Positions 16,285-25,730 of a DNA stretch of 64,000 nt are shown piece after piece. The DNA is from Flavobacterium sp. HSC-32F16 (GTDB lineage: Bacteria > Bacteroidota > Bacteroidia > Flavobacteriales > Flavobacteriaceae), in contig NZ_JALKAC010000003.1 in NCBI RefSeq assembly GCF_024171645.1, forward strand, positions 62,001 to 126,000. The letters are read 5' to 3'. Position 1 is the first letter of the stretch, and every line of letters starts with the position of its first letter. The notes beneath the pieces were generated by a model. That model had not been told where the DNA came from. It made no database searches and worked only from the letters and a program-made list of their open reading frames with translations. The position numbers and the translations under genes are program-made.

Positions 16285-16302
16285 TATATTTACGTAAATA
16301 TA
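16285..16302. promoter_or_regulatory. 18-bp perfect palindrome between divergent glycosyltransferase genes
   Basis: TATATTTACGTAAATATA is its own reverse complement. It occupies half of the 35-bp spacer between start codons at 16283 (minus) and 16319 (plus). It may be an operator or a shared promoter for the two halves of the glycan locus. Confidence 0.45.
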
Positions 16303-16318
16303 AATATTTCCCGCATAA

Positions 16319-17446
16319 ATGAGAATACTCTTGGTAGGAGAATACAGCCGATTACATAATTCTTTAAAAGAAGGGTTAGAAGCTTTACAACACGAAGTTT
16401 CGATTATTGCAACGGGCGATAATTTTAAAAAATTCCCTGTTGATTATTCTATCCACCCAAAGTTTTTTCTGGAAAATACATTTTTAGTTTTTTGCAATAA
16501 AGTTTTCTTCCGAATTTTTAAAATTGATTTACAATTGGCCGAAAAAGGAATTCGGTTTTGGTTCTTTCTCCCAAAATTAAAAAACTACGATGTTGTACAA
16601 TTAATCAACTCAAATGCAATTGAAACGTATCCGTTTTTTTCAAAATACCTGTTAAAGAAGCTTTTCAATCAAAACAAAAAAAGCTTTCTTTTGGTTTGCG
16701 GCGAAGATACTCCGGTTATCGATTTTTTATTAAAAGATGAAGTAAAGTATTCGATTTTGACACCGCTTTTACAAAACAAAAAATTAGCGCCAAACTATCG
16801 CTTTTCATTAAAATACATGCGTAAAAACTATCGTGATTTATATGATTTTGTAAGTAAAAAAGTTTCCGGAATAATGGTTTCTGATTTGGATTATAAAATT
16901 GCATTGCCCGAAAAAATATTAATTCCAAACCCGGTAAATACCGATAAAATTACTTTTGAACCTATAGCTGTTTCTGAAAAAGTAATCATTTTTCTGGGAA
17001 AAAATAACAGCAGTGCGATTAAAAAAGGAACTGCATTTTTTGAAGAAGCGGTTTCTATAATTCAAGAAAAATATGACTCTGTCGACATTATAAAAGTTGA
17101 AGATGTGCCGTATAACGAATATATCGCTTTATACAACAAATGTCATATTTTACTGGATCAGGTTTATGGCTACGATCAGGGCTATAATGCGCTGGAGGCA
17201 ATGGCAAAAGGAAAAGTAGTTTTTACCGGAGCTGAAAATGAGTTTACAGCACATTATAATTTAACCGAAAAGGTTTGTGTAAATGCAACTCCTGATATTA
17301 CTTATTTAGTAAACGAATTGTCTTTTTTAATTGAAAATCCGGATGAAATTACGGCAATAGGAAAATGTGCAAGAGCTTTTATAGAACAAGAACACGATTA
17401 TATAAAAATTGCTCAAAAATACCTTGATTACTGGAATTTGAAATAA
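16319..17446 (+). CDS. Glycosyltransferase (GT4-like, GT-B fold)
   Basis: The 375-residue protein begins with MRILLVGEYSRLHNSLKEGL, a typical first Rossmann strand and helix of GT-B enzymes. The donor-binding half has VIIFLGKNNSSAIKKGTAFF, then the acceptor or donor loop YNKCHILLDQVYGYDQGYNALEAMAKGKVVF, which contains the E-x7-E-like region of GT4 enzymes. It transfers a sugar in the cytoplasm, with donor and acceptor unknown. It stands alone on the plus strand. Its stop lies one base from the stop of the convergent membrane protein. Confidence 0.85.
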   Translation: MRILLVGEYSRLHNSLKEGLEALQHEVSIIATGDNFKKFPVDYSIHPKFFLENTFLVFCNKVFFRIFKIDLQLAEKGIRFWFFLPKLKNYDVVQLINSNAIETYPFFSKYLLKKLFNQNKKSFLLVCGEDTPVIDFLLKDEVKYSILTPLLQNKKLAPNYRFSLKYMRKNYRDLYDFVSKKVSGIMVSDLDYKIALPEKILIPNPVNTDKITFEPIAVSEKVIIFLGKNNSSAIKKGTAFFEEAVSIIQEKYDSVDIIKVEDVPYNEYIALYNKCHILLDQVYGYDQGYNALEAMAKGKVVFTGAENEFTAHYNLTEKVCVNATPDITYLVNELSFLIENPDEITAIGKCARAFIEQEHDYIKIAQKYLDYWNLK

Positions 17447-17447
17447 A

Positions 17448-18794
17448 CTAAACTTTAAGTCTCTTTTTGTTGTTCAAAATATTTTTCCTGACAAATAAAA
17501 TAACAACCAGCATCATCATATATTCAAAAGGAAAGCTGAATCTTGCATTGCCGCCATACGTAACCAAAGCCTGCAGTACTGAGGTTAGAAAAATAATCGT
17601 GGTAAAAAGAAGTTCTTTTGTGATACTGCGATTCTTTAAAAATAAAATAAAATGATACGGAATTAAAAACACAAAAAAGGCTTTAAAAATCGAAATTAAC
17701 AGCGACTGCAAGTACCAGATTCCTAAAAATATTTTGTTTACAAAAGGCAGTGAAAAACTGCTATAATCCCAATATATTTTTGGTTTCCAGAAATCAAACC
17801 ATGATCTAAAAATAACTTGTTTTACATATTCTAACGGATTTTTTTTTATCGTCGCTTTAGCATAACCGCCAAGTTCTGCCGAAAGTAAGGCAAAATTACC
17901 AGCTGTTTTAGGTAGTAAATCACTTTGTGCATCCCAAATTGTCATCGCAATATCGGTTTGAAGATGTGGTTCTAATTTGGTGTTTTCAGCAATTAATTTA
18001 TCTCGGTGTCTGGCGTAAACAGATCCAATCCATTGGTATTCCGGCGTAGTTTTTTCGGCAAAATAAACACAGTTTTGCGATAAATTAAGACCAAAAAATG
18101 TGGTCGACACAAAATATCCGGTATTTATTTTATTGAAATAAGACCATCCAAAATAAGAGATTAAAGGAAACAGCAGAATAATGAGTTTAGAATTTATAAT
18201 TCTTGAAATTTTAAAGTTCTTCGCAACACTAAATCCATAAATAACAAATGGAATGAAGGCATAAAAAGGTTTGATTAAAACGAGTAAGCCAATAATGAAT
18301 CCGACGATAAAATCTTTTTTAAAACTTTTATTATCTAAATAATCTGCCGCTAAATAGTAAAACAATACCGAAACAAAAAAGAGAGTTAAAGATTCTACCA
18401 ATATTATTCTTTCGTAAAAATGAATCTGGAGAAAGCTTTGTAAAAAAAGCGTAATATATAATGCCGCTTTTGAATCGAAATTTAATTTTAAAATGGTTTT
18501 AAACCAATAAATGGAAGTAAAAACTCCTAAAACAATCTGATACACAACGGTCAAGGTTGCAGATCCAAATGCTAAAGCTATCAATAACGGATATCCCGGT
18601 GTTCTTTCTCCGTTATATAGACTGAGATCGAAGCTTAAAATTTTTTCGGCTAAAAATAAATAACCTTCCGAATCAGGAAACAGCGTTACGTGAAAATATA
18701 AAATCGATAATAAAGCACGAAAAAGTAATCCTGCACAAATTAAAATTTTAATTTCTTTAGTAAAAAATGGATCCAAAAAATTAATATTTAGCAT
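17448..18794 (-). CDS. Polytopic membrane glycosyltransferase-like protein (GT-C type)
   Basis: This 448-residue protein has about ten hydrophobic segments. The first periplasmic loop carries an acidic motif (FPDSEGYLFLAEKI, about residues 40-53), followed by NGERTPGYPLLIALAFG. Asp in the first loop and the R-x-P-G-Y-P motif are typical of GT-C enzymes (PMT/ArnT/GT39-like) that use lipid-linked sugars at the outer face. It could instead be the glycan polymerase missing from this locus, but the motif favours GT-C. It follows the flippase gene by 91 nt in the same direction. Confidence 0.75.
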   Translation of the reverse strand: MLNINFLDPFFTKEIKILICAGLLFRALLSILYFHVTLFPDSEGYLFLAEKILSFDLSLYNGERTPGYPLLIALAFGSATLTVVYQIVLGVFTSIYWFKTILKLNFDSKAALYITLFLQSFLQIHFYERIILVESLTLFFVSVLFYYLAADYLDNKSFKKDFIVGFIIGLLVLIKPFYAFIPFVIYGFSVAKNFKISRIINSKLIILLFPLISYFGWSYFNKINTGYFVSTTFFGLNLSQNCVYFAEKTTPEYQWIGSVYARHRDKLIAENTKLEPHLQTDIAMTIWDAQSDLLPKTAGNFALLSAELGGYAKATIKKNPLEYVKQVIFRSWFDFWKPKIYWDYSSFSLPFVNKIFLGIWYLQSLLISIFKAFFVFLIPYHFILFLKNRSITKELLFTTIIFLTSVLQALVTYGGNARFSFPFEYMMMLVVILFVRKNILNNKKRLKV

Positions 18795-18885
18795 TTATAA
18801 AAATAGAATTGAAGGCGTTTTAATTTCATTCTGAGCAAATATAACTTCAATAAAAATAGTACAAATGATCGAAATATGGTTTTAT

Positions 18886-20160
18886 TTAAATTAAGCTTTT
18901 TCTAAAATAAATCACTAACACCACAAAATAAAGAAAGTTGTCTAAAGCCTGAGCCATTACCATTCCTTCTGTTCCATAATAATTCACAAAAAGCAGACTC
19001 AAAAAATACAAAGTGCCAAGAGAAAACAATTCTGAAATAATAAAAGCTTTGGTCAGCTTTTTGGCAAAAAACTGATAACCCAAAATTAATGAGGCTGCTT
19101 TAAAAACATCACCAATTAACTGCCAGAAGAAAAGTGTTGTTACAGGCAAAAACTCCTTTGTAAACAATAATTGAATTATGAAATAACGGCTGAAATAAAT
19201 TACTATTAAACCAAGGCAAAAAAAGGGAAAAATTGTTTTATAGAACTGCCAAAAAATAGACTTCGTTTCGTCATTATCCTGAGCTTTTGAAAGTTTTGGC
19301 AAAAAATAAACGGTTAAAATTGTGCTTACAAAAAGTAGATAATAAGACGAAATCCTGGTCATGGTTTCCCAAAAACCAGCTTGATCTAATCCTAACTTTT
19401 CAATAAGATTATTTCGAACAGCTAATAAAACTATTGGACCTAAAACAGATGAAACCAAAGCCATTAAGGAATAAGGCAGTAAGTTTTTTATAATTGTAAA
19501 ATCATACCATTGCAGGCGAACAATTTTTAGGAATTTAATTTCTTTCTGCACAAAATAAAAAGTGATAAAAAACAATAACGAAGGTGTTATTACAATGGCT
19601 AATAAAGCGCCTAAAGTATGGTACTTTAATACCAGTATCAGAGAAACCAGTAAGCCAATTAAGTTTCCTGTAATGTTTACCCAAATTACTTTGGTAAATT
19701 TACTTAAGCCGTTTAAAACTGCGAGCAGAAAAACAGATACAGTATACCAAGGTAAAGCGAGTGCCAGAATTTTAAATACCAAAGAATTATCTGCATTATG
19801 CTCTAATATTTTACCGTTCCAGAAGGAAGCAAAAAAATATAAAATACCGCTTAGAATAAGTGCAACACAGATTAAACTAATAAAAACTGTTGTAATTATT
19901 TTTTTTAACCCTTCTTCATTCTTTTGATTTTCAGCAATATATTTTATTATTCCGTTCTGAAAACCTAATATTGAAATGCTTTCTAAAGAAGTTAAAAAAT
20001 TACGAAGATTCCCCACCAAAGCCATTCCGCCGGGACCCACAAAAATGGCCAGTATTTTTGAAGTTATTAAACCAATTCCTATTTTAAGTCCTAAACTAAA
20101 ACTGTTTAACGAAGTAATCTTAAACAAAGTAGAGCTGCCTATTTTTTTTAATACTCTCAA
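18886..20160 (-). CDS. O-antigen/lipid-linked oligosaccharide flippase (Wzx type)
   Basis: The 424-residue protein has about 12 hydrophobic helices and the family start LFKITSLNSFSLGLKIGIGLITSKILAIFVGPGGMALVGN, which is similar to WzxE-type translocases of the MOP superfamily. It would move undecaprenyl-linked oligosaccharide across the inner membrane. Its start is 1 nt from the stop of the aminotransferase gene, so they share a transcript. Confidence 0.88.
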   Translation of the reverse strand: MRVLKKIGSSTLFKITSLNSFSLGLKIGIGLITSKILAIFVGPGGMALVGNLRNFLTSLESISILGFQNGIIKYIAENQKNEEGLKKIITTVFISLICVALILSGILYFFASFWNGKILEHNADNSLVFKILALALPWYTVSVFLLAVLNGLSKFTKVIWVNITGNLIGLLVSLILVLKYHTLGALLAIVITPSLLFFITFYFVQKEIKFLKIVRLQWYDFTIIKNLLPYSLMALVSSVLGPIVLLAVRNNLIEKLGLDQAGFWETMTRISSYYLLFVSTILTVYFLPKLSKAQDNDETKSIFWQFYKTIFPFFCLGLIVIYFSRYFIIQLLFTKEFLPVTTLFFWQLIGDVFKAASLILGYQFFAKKLTKAFIISELFSLGTLYFLSLLFVNYYGTEGMVMAQALDNFLYFVVLVIYFRKSLI

Positions 20161-20161
20161 A

Positions 20162-21262
20162 CTAATATTTATTTAAAACGGCAATAATAAAATCAACTTC
20201 TGAATCATTTAAAACAGGACTTATCGGAAGACTTAAAACCTCATTATGAATTTTCTCTGTTATGGGTAAAGATAAAGTATTCCATTCAGGAAAAGCATTC
20301 TGTTTGTGCGGTGGAACGGGATAATGAATAACCGTTTGAATATTATTCTGGTTTAAATATTCTTGCAGTTTTTCTCTATTTTCTGTTCGGATAACAAATA
20401 AATGAAAAACATGATTATTTGAAAAATCCCAAAACGGCAATACAATTTTCTTGTTTTTAATTTTAGATAAATAACGTTTTGCAATTGTTCTTCGTTTTTC
20501 ATTATCGGTATCTAAATTGGGTAATTTTAAGTTTAAAAAAGAAGCCTGCAATTCATCTAATCTTGAATTTACACCAATATAATCGTTATAATATTTTTTT
20601 TCGGAACCATAATTTCGAAGCGAAAAAAGCACTTTTGCCAGTTCGTCATCGTTTGTTGTAACAGCACCGCCATCGCCAAGACATCCCAAATTTTTGCCTG
20701 GGTAAAAACTGTAGCCAGATGCTGATTTTAAATTATTAATTGTTAATTTTTGATTGTTAATTACACCGTGAGATTGTGCTGCATCTTCTACAACAACAAA
20801 ATTATGTTTTTGCGCAATTTGATTTATTTTATCCATTTCAGCAGATTGTCCGTATAAATGAACGGCTAAAATGGCTTTTGTTTTTGAGGTAATTTTCCCG
20901 GAAATTAAATCGGGATTTATGTTGTAGGTATCTAATTTGGGTTCAACCAAAACCGGAATTAAATCGGCTTGTAAAATAGCCAGAATACTGGCGATATAGG
21001 TATTTGCCGGAACAATAACTTCGTCGCCTTTTTTGAGTTTTCCGAGTTCGATATAACCTTTAAAAATCAAAACCAAAGCATCAAAACCATTCCCTACTCC
21101 AATACAATATTTAGTCTGGCAATATTCGGCGAAAGCCTTTTCAAATGTTTCCAATTCCTTTCCTAAAATATACCAGCCATTATCTAAAACGGTTTTCAGT
21201 TTTTCCTGAAAGACAGTTTCATACGGTTCGTTAATTTTTTTAAGATCCAGAAATGGTATCAT
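20162..21262 (-). CDS. DegT/DnrJ/EryC1/StrS sugar aminotransferase (FdtB-like)
   Basis: This 366-residue PLP enzyme has [10 protein letters not shown] at the start, [11 protein letters not shown] for cofactor binding, VEDAAQSHG with the Asp that contacts the PLP ring, and the Schiff-base Lys in SFYPGKNLG (about residue 191). It aminates keto sugars of nucleotide-activated hexoses. With the FdtA-type isomerase of this locus it would make a 3-amino-3,6-dideoxyhexose. The surface loop before the lysine reads NNQKLTINN, and its DNA looks like the ATTAACAATT simple repeat common in intergenic DNA. It overlaps the acyltransferase gene by 4 nt. Confidence 0.9.
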   Translation of the reverse strand: MIPFLDLKKINEPYETVFQEKLKTVLDNGWYILGKELETFEKAFAEYCQTKYCIGVGNGFDALVLIFKGYIELGKLKKGDEVIVPANTYIASILAILQADLIPVLVEPKLDTYNINPDLISGKITSKTKAILAVHLYGQSAEMDKINQIAQKHNFVVVEDAAQSHGVINNQKLTINNLKSASGYSFYPGKNLGCLGDGGAVTTNDDELAKVLFSLRNYGSEKKYYNDYIGVNSRLDELQASFLNLKLPNLDTDNEKRRTIAKRYLSKIKNKKIVLPFWDFSNNHVFHLFVIRTENREKLQEYLNQNNIQTVIHYPVPPHKQNAFPEWNTLSLPITEKIHNEVLSLPISPVLNDSEVDFIIAVLNKY

Positions 21263-22209
21263 TTTATATCTAATTTATAAAAATCCTGATTGTAAACGGT
21301 ACAGCCTAATTCTTCTTTTTGTTTTAAAAGCCCGGGATGATACCCCAATTCATTATCTTCATTTACAATTCCCATATCAAAAAAATGCTTGCCTTTGCGT
21401 TTGTATTTATGAATCAAATTAATAAATAAAAAATCCAGCGCTCTTACTTCTTCTCCGTTTTTAGTAATGGCTCCATATTGCGATTTTACAACATTTTTGG
21501 TTTCAAAAAGGGTTATTCCTGCAATAATTTCATCATTTTGATAAACTGAATATTGTTTGATATACTGCGGAAACCTACTTTTTAAAAGAGTTATTTCATC
21601 TTTTGAATGAACAGGTTTTGCATTAAACTTCTCAATTAATCTCGGTTCTAAAACTTCGGTCCAAAATGGTCCAAAATTATCTTCTTCTATAATATCTAAA
21701 TCCAGATTTTCAATTCTTCTAAAATGTTTCAGTTTGCTTTTTGAAATTTTTAAAGGCAGGTTTAGATTTACAGCCAGATTCATTTCTTTTCGTTCTACAA
21801 CGGCTCCTCTTTTTAATAAAAAAAAGTCAATTTCCTGATTTCCGTCCGGGAAATAAAAGCTTGGAATGGGTTTGTAATAAAAAGTCTCAATGTTATTTTC
21901 TTTTAAAAAAGCCAAAACCGCATCTAAAATTAGTGCTGCTTTTTCTCCATTTAGTTTTCTCAAAAAAACCAAACCTCCATACGTAAGTCCCTGATGCGAA
22001 TAGATAGAATTGCCGCTTTTATTAGCAGGAAGAATGGCTTTTAGCTTTTCTTCTTCGAAAATTAAAAGTGAAAAATCCTGAAAACGATCATTATGGTATT
22101 CCATGAAATCACGATGGAATAAAAACGTGGCATTTTTGGCCTGACTCACAAAATCATTCCAGATTTTGTAATCGTTTTGATCGTATTTCTTTACGGTAAG
22201 GTTTTTCAT
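21259..22209 (-). CDS. FemAB/GNAT-like acyltransferase
   Basis: The 316-residue protein resembles the FemAB-like GNAT fold: an N-terminal region with [11 protein letters not shown], an acidic [20 protein letters not shown] strand pair, then a second lobe with [27 protein letters not shown] and [27 protein letters not shown]. In this position it is a likely N-acyltransferase for the amino sugar made by the next gene, in place of the left-handed beta-helix enzymes often used. That is inference from context. It is the first gene of the FemAB-FdtB-Wzx-GT-C operon. Confidence 0.75.
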   Translation of the reverse strand: MKNLTVKKYDQNDYKIWNDFVSQAKNATFLFHRDFMEYHNDRFQDFSLLIFEEEKLKAILPANKSGNSIYSHQGLTYGGLVFLRKLNGEKAALILDAVLAFLKENNIETFYYKPIPSFYFPDGNQEIDFFLLKRGAVVERKEMNLAVNLNLPLKISKSKLKHFRRIENLDLDIIEEDNFGPFWTEVLEPRLIEKFNAKPVHSKDEITLLKSRFPQYIKQYSVYQNDEIIAGITLFETKNVVKSQYGAITKNGEEVRALDFLFINLIHKYKRKGKHFFDMGIVNEDNELGYHPGLLKQKEELGCTVYNQDFYKLDIK

Positions 22210-22211
22210 TT

Positions 22212-22310
22212 TTCTGTCACAGATTTTTATGATTACAATGATTTTTTCTTATTCTTTAGCCAAAAAAATCCTTTAAATCTGTTCTATCTGTGGCTAATAT
22301 TTCTGTTTAA
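22212..22310. repeat. CAGATTT dispersed intergenic repeat
   Basis: CAGATTT (22220-22226) pairs with AAATCTG (22275-22281). On the minus strand the element reads AGCCACAGAT... AAAGGATT, a style of repeat I associate with Flavobacterium spacers. It lies between the TRIC gene end and the acyltransferase start. Confidence 0.45.
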
Positions 22311-22314
22311 AATC

Positions 22315-22917
22315 TTATTTATGCTCAAAAGCCGGCAGATACCATTTGTATTTTACTGCCAGTAAACGAACTGAAATAATTATAATTGAAGTGACAAGAT
22401 ACAGAACATCATCTTCTAAATTTAATTTCTTAAGTCCAAAAAATACTATTCCGCCAAAAATACATATGGTAGCATAAATTTCTCTTCGAAAAATCGTTGG
22501 AATCTCGGTACATAAAATATCACGAATTACACCTCCAAAACAAGCTGTCATAGTTCCAAGAGCAACACAAATTACTGGATGAAGACCTGTTAAAATTCCT
22601 CTTTCGAGACCAATTAAGGTAAAAACACCTAAACCAATTGTATCAAATAAAAACAAAGAAGTACGGAGTTTATCAAATTTTTTTCTGAAAATAATAGCCA
22701 GAAAAAAACCTAAAATAATGACATAAACATATTGAAGATTCATCATCCAGCCCACAGGAGTTCTGCCAATTAAAACATCACGAAGTGTTCCGCCTCCTAC
22801 AGCCGTAACAAAAGCAATTATAAAAACCCCAAACGGATCGAGTTTTTTATGCATTGCCGTTAAAGCCCCAGACATGGCAAAAGCCATTGTACCAATAATA
22901 TCTAATAAATGAAACAT
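22315..22917 (-). CDS. TRIC-type cation channel (UPF0126, YadS/YicG family)
   Basis: The 200-residue membrane protein has two three-helix repeats, each with a glycine-rich G-G-x-x-R-D motif: VGGGTLRDVL (about 41-50) and FGGVIRDIL (about 128-136). It has a seventh C-terminal helix. The bacterial TRIC homologues form trimeric cation channels in the inner membrane. A CCTTTG mini-repeat stands just before its start codon. Confidence 0.92.
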   Translation of the reverse strand: MFHLLDIIGTMAFAMSGALTAMHKKLDPFGVFIIAFVTAVGGGTLRDVLIGRTPVGWMMNLQYVYVIILGFFLAIIFRKKFDKLRTSLFLFDTIGLGVFTLIGLERGILTGLHPVICVALGTMTACFGGVIRDILCTEIPTIFRREIYATICIFGGIVFFGLKKLNLEDDVLYLVTSIIIISVRLLAVKYKWYLPAFEHK

Positions 22918-22933
22918 TTTTTCTTAAGTTACA

Positions 22934-22953
22934 TAGGTACAAAGGTGCAGAGA
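22934..22953 (-). repeat. CCTTTG mini-repeat in front of the TRIC gene
   Basis: On the minus strand this reads CTCTGCACCTTTGTACCTAT and ends 16 bases before ATG 22917. It is the same family as 6217-6254 and 33579-33606. The CACCTTTG core differs from the -7 box TAnnTTTG at one base. Confidence 0.5.
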
Positions 22954-23003
22954 TTTTAGTATTTCTCCTATTTTTTTAGTACTATTTCTACTTCAGGTAT
23001 TTA

Positions 23004-23852
23004 TTATCTTTTAACGTAAATAGGACTTCTTTTTAATAAATACGAGATAGAATCCATCCAGCTGTCTTTTACCGCCAAAAAGGGTTTACGGGTTTGCGAA
23101 TAAATTTTTGTGGTGTTTTTATACATATCAAAATAAACGGTGTAATAATAGTAAACCTGCGTATTGGCTGTTGTAGTCGAAACATCGTTGGTTTTTACCT
23201 TTTTATTATTGTCGCTTACTTTTGCATTTCCTGAATTGTAAGTTGTAGAAGTTGTGCCTGAATTCATTGTATACGAAACTTTGGCAGCAACAATATTATC
23301 TACACCCAATATTTTCTCAAGGTCTTCAATTGGCGTTTCATCAATATTATTATGATCAATTCCGGCTTTATGAAGCAAACTGTTTGTCGTTCTTAAATCC
23401 TGAACCGTTAACGGCAAAATATTAGACGATTTGTCGAGTAATTTATTGTAAAGATCGTTTTGGGCAAATTTTGCCATATCTTCTGAGCTTTCCTGATTGT
23501 CTGAATTTAAATAAGGAACGGGAAGCACCGCAATTGTATTTTGCTTTATTTCTGATGCTGCAATAACAGGCGAAGTACCTGCAGGATTAGTATTTCCCTG
23601 ACTTACATCAAACGTCTGCGAGCGTCCGCTTGCGAAATCAATTCTGGCAATCTGAGAAACATCTAAGGAAATTACAAGAGTTTCCCCGGGAAGTGAATAT
23701 TCTACAGTTTTATCAGATATTTTAGAAATTGTTCCTTCAATAATCTGATAATCTCTTTTTATAATTTTATCCAGTTTTTTTCCGCCTTGAGCGAAAGTAA
23801 AAACAGAAACAAACAACATCAATAATAGGGCAGTCAGCTTTTTAATCATCAT
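23004..23852 (-). CDS. Secreted protein of unknown function
   Basis: The 282-residue protein has a signal peptide ending at FTFA-Q (about residue 21). I do not recognise the family. It has an N-terminal beta-rich part (YQIIEGTISKISDKTVEYSLPGE), then KQNTIAVLPVPYLNSDNQESSEDMAKFAQNDLYNKL, which resembles proteins that test the presence of lipoprotein partners. It then has a Ser/Thr/Asn-rich stretch (about 195-225) and a C-terminal YYYYTVYFDMYKNTTKIYS. ATG 23852 and 23849 are both possible. It follows the RDD gene on the same strand by 121 nt. Confidence 0.6.
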   Translation of the reverse strand: MMIKKLTALLLMLFVSVFTFAQGGKKLDKIIKRDYQIIEGTISKISDKTVEYSLPGETLVISLDVSQIARIDFASGRSQTFDVSQGNTNPAGTSPVIAASEIKQNTIAVLPVPYLNSDNQESSEDMAKFAQNDLYNKLLDKSSNILPLTVQDLRTTNSLLHKAGIDHNNIDETPIEDLEKILGVDNIVAAKVSYTMNSGTTSTTYNSGNAKVSDNNKKVKTNDVSTTTANTQVYYYYTVYFDMYKNTTKIYSQTRKPFLAVKDSWMDSISYLLKRSPIYVKR

Positions 23853-23973
23853 AATATCTACAATTTAGTTTCCTTATATTGGTTTTATAATTCCAGTTTG
23901 TTAAAATTATAAAAAATTTAATGATAATCACGCTAAGAAAAACAAATACAGCGTTTTAACTGCACAAAAAAAA

Positions 23974-24717
23974 TTACATATGCTGTGTATAAAAATTATA
24001 ATCTTTTAAAACTACCCTGATAAAATCAGAGTTATTTCCGGATTGGTTTTTAATTCCGGCAACACTTTCAATTTTAGCTACTAGTTTGTAAATGATTTCA
24101 TGATCATTTTTTTCTACAGCTCTATGGAAAGTCTCTTTAATGATTCGCATATCATTATCTGATAATTTAATCACCAAAGGATAAGTCGGCACATAAGCAT
24201 CGCCTATTTCTTCTAAGATCGTATGACTTATATTAATTTTATTTTTGAGTGTAATTACGGCTGTTCCCGCCACCATATCACCCAAACGCTGTGCTTTTTT
24301 ACTTGAAATAATTGTAATTAAAGCAACAAGGCCGTAAAAAGAAGTAAAATCGATTATTCTAAAAAACCATCGCATTAAATAATCGCCAAAACCTGCCTGA
24401 TATCCATCTATTTTTACGACTTTTATCTTCACAAGTTTTTTCCCAAAAGATTGACCTTCAAAAATACTTTCTAAGGTTATGGAGTAAATCATCCAAGGAA
24501 TAAAAAGCACTATAAAAACCGCTGCTCGGGACCAGGTATCTAAGCTATCCAATACCTGACCAAGATTAAGCCAGTTAAAAACAATTAATAAAACTACGAT
24601 TGCATATGAGATTTTAATGCCTAAATCTATAAAATAAGCCCCCATACGTTCGCCTGCCGTTGCAGCGATAAAATTTATTTTAACATTTTGTGTCGTATTA
24701 ATAGATAATTCTGACAT
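23974..24717 (-). CDS. RDD family membrane protein
   Basis: The 247-residue protein has the RDD domain: an Arg in ERMGAYFIDLGIKI (about residue 19), an Asp in the same helix, and the second Asp region GFGDYLMRWFFRIIDF. There are about four hydrophobic helices. Its C-terminal third is soluble and looks regulatory. The function of RDD proteins is mostly unclear, with ion or small-molecule transport suggested. Start codon 24717 is only 20 nt from the divergent SpoIIM gene, which fits the conserved Bacteroidetes neighbourhood. Confidence 0.88.
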   Translation of the reverse strand: MSELSINTTQNVKINFIAATAGERMGAYFIDLGIKISYAIVVLLIVFNWLNLGQVLDSLDTWSRAAVFIVLFIPWMIYSITLESIFEGQSFGKKLVKIKVVKIDGYQAGFGDYLMRWFFRIIDFTSFYGLVALITIISSKKAQRLGDMVAGTAVITLKNKINISHTILEEIGDAYVPTYPLVIKLSDNDMRIIKETFHRAVEKNDHEIIYKLVAKIESVAGIKNQSGNNSDFIRVVLKDYNFYTQHM

Positions 24718-24737
24718 ATTTCATATTTTAGCCCTCA

Positions 24738-25718
24738 ATGAGAGAAGTTGCATTTATAAAACAAAATAAAGAAAAATGGCTGGAATTTGAGCTAGCTATT
24801 TTTGGTAAAGCTAAGAAAAATCCTGACGAATTAGCTAATTTGTACATTCAATTAATGAATGATTTGTCGTATGCACAAACCTATTACCCTAAAAGTAAAA
24901 CAGTTGTCTACTTAAATCACCTTGCATCGCAGATTTATCAAAAAATTTATAAAACCAAACGCACTGAAAAAAACAGAATTGCTGAATTTTTTAAAACCGA
25001 AGTGCCTTTATTACTTTACGAATACAAAAGGTATTTGCTTTACGCTTTTGTTTTGTTTTTTGCTACCGTTGCCATGGGCGTAGTATCGGCGCGTTACGAT
25101 CAAAACTTTGTTCGGTTAATTTTAGGCGACGATTATGTTAATATGTCCTTAGAAAACATCAAAAAAGGAAATCCAATGGCGGTCTACGGATCGGGATCTA
25201 ATTGGGGAAGTTTTATTGGTATTACGATGAATAACCTTTATGTGGGAGCAAAATGTTATTTGTACGGAATTTTTGGAGGAATTGGAACGTTTTATATTTT
25301 CCTTCAAAACTCATTAATGCTGGGATCTTTTCAGTATTTCTTTTACGAAAAAAATGTATTCTGGCAAAGCGTTCGCGGTATCTGGATTCATGGTTCAATG
25401 GAAATATTTGCCATAGTAATCGAATCGTCTGCAGGATTTATTTTAGGAGCTTCTATCCTGTTTCCTAAAACTTTTTCGAGAATGAACTCTTTTAAAATTG
25501 GTTTTAAAAACAGTTTTAAAATATTTTTAAGTACTTTTCCTTTTACAATAAGCGCAGGATTTCTGGAAGGTTTTATAACCCGATATTCAATTGATATGCC
25601 CAATTGGTTAAGCAGCTCAATTATATTAGTGACACTTGGAATAATTTCATTTTATTACTTGGTTTATCCTTTTATTGTTTATAAGAAAATACAAAACCTA
25701 TCAGCCAAATCGAATTAA
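24738..25718 (+). CDS. Stage II sporulation protein M-like membrane protein
   Basis: The 326-residue protein starts MREVAFIKQNKEKWLEFE, as is usual for the Bacteroidetes SpoIIM family. The cytoplasmic N-terminal region (about 90 residues) is followed by five or six helices with the family block SNWGSFIGITMNNLYVGAKCYLYGIFGGIGTFYI and GIWIHGSMEIFAIVIESSAGFILG. Sporulation is not expected, and in this phylum the protein sits in the MoxR/DUF58 envelope cluster. It opens a plus-strand operon with the DUF4129, DUF4350 and MoxR genes. Confidence 0.9.
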   Translation: MREVAFIKQNKEKWLEFELAIFGKAKKNPDELANLYIQLMNDLSYAQTYYPKSKTVVYLNHLASQIYQKIYKTKRTEKNRIAEFFKTEVPLLLYEYKRYLLYAFVLFFATVAMGVVSARYDQNFVRLILGDDYVNMSLENIKKGNPMAVYGSGSNWGSFIGITMNNLYVGAKCYLYGIFGGIGTFYIFLQNSLMLGSFQYFFYEKNVFWQSVRGIWIHGSMEIFAIVIESSAGFILGASILFPKTFSRMNSFKIGFKNSFKIFLSTFPFTISAGFLEGFITRYSIDMPNWLSSSIILVTLGIISFYYLVYPFIVYKKIQNLSAKSN

Positions 25719-25730
25719 TACAAACCAGTA

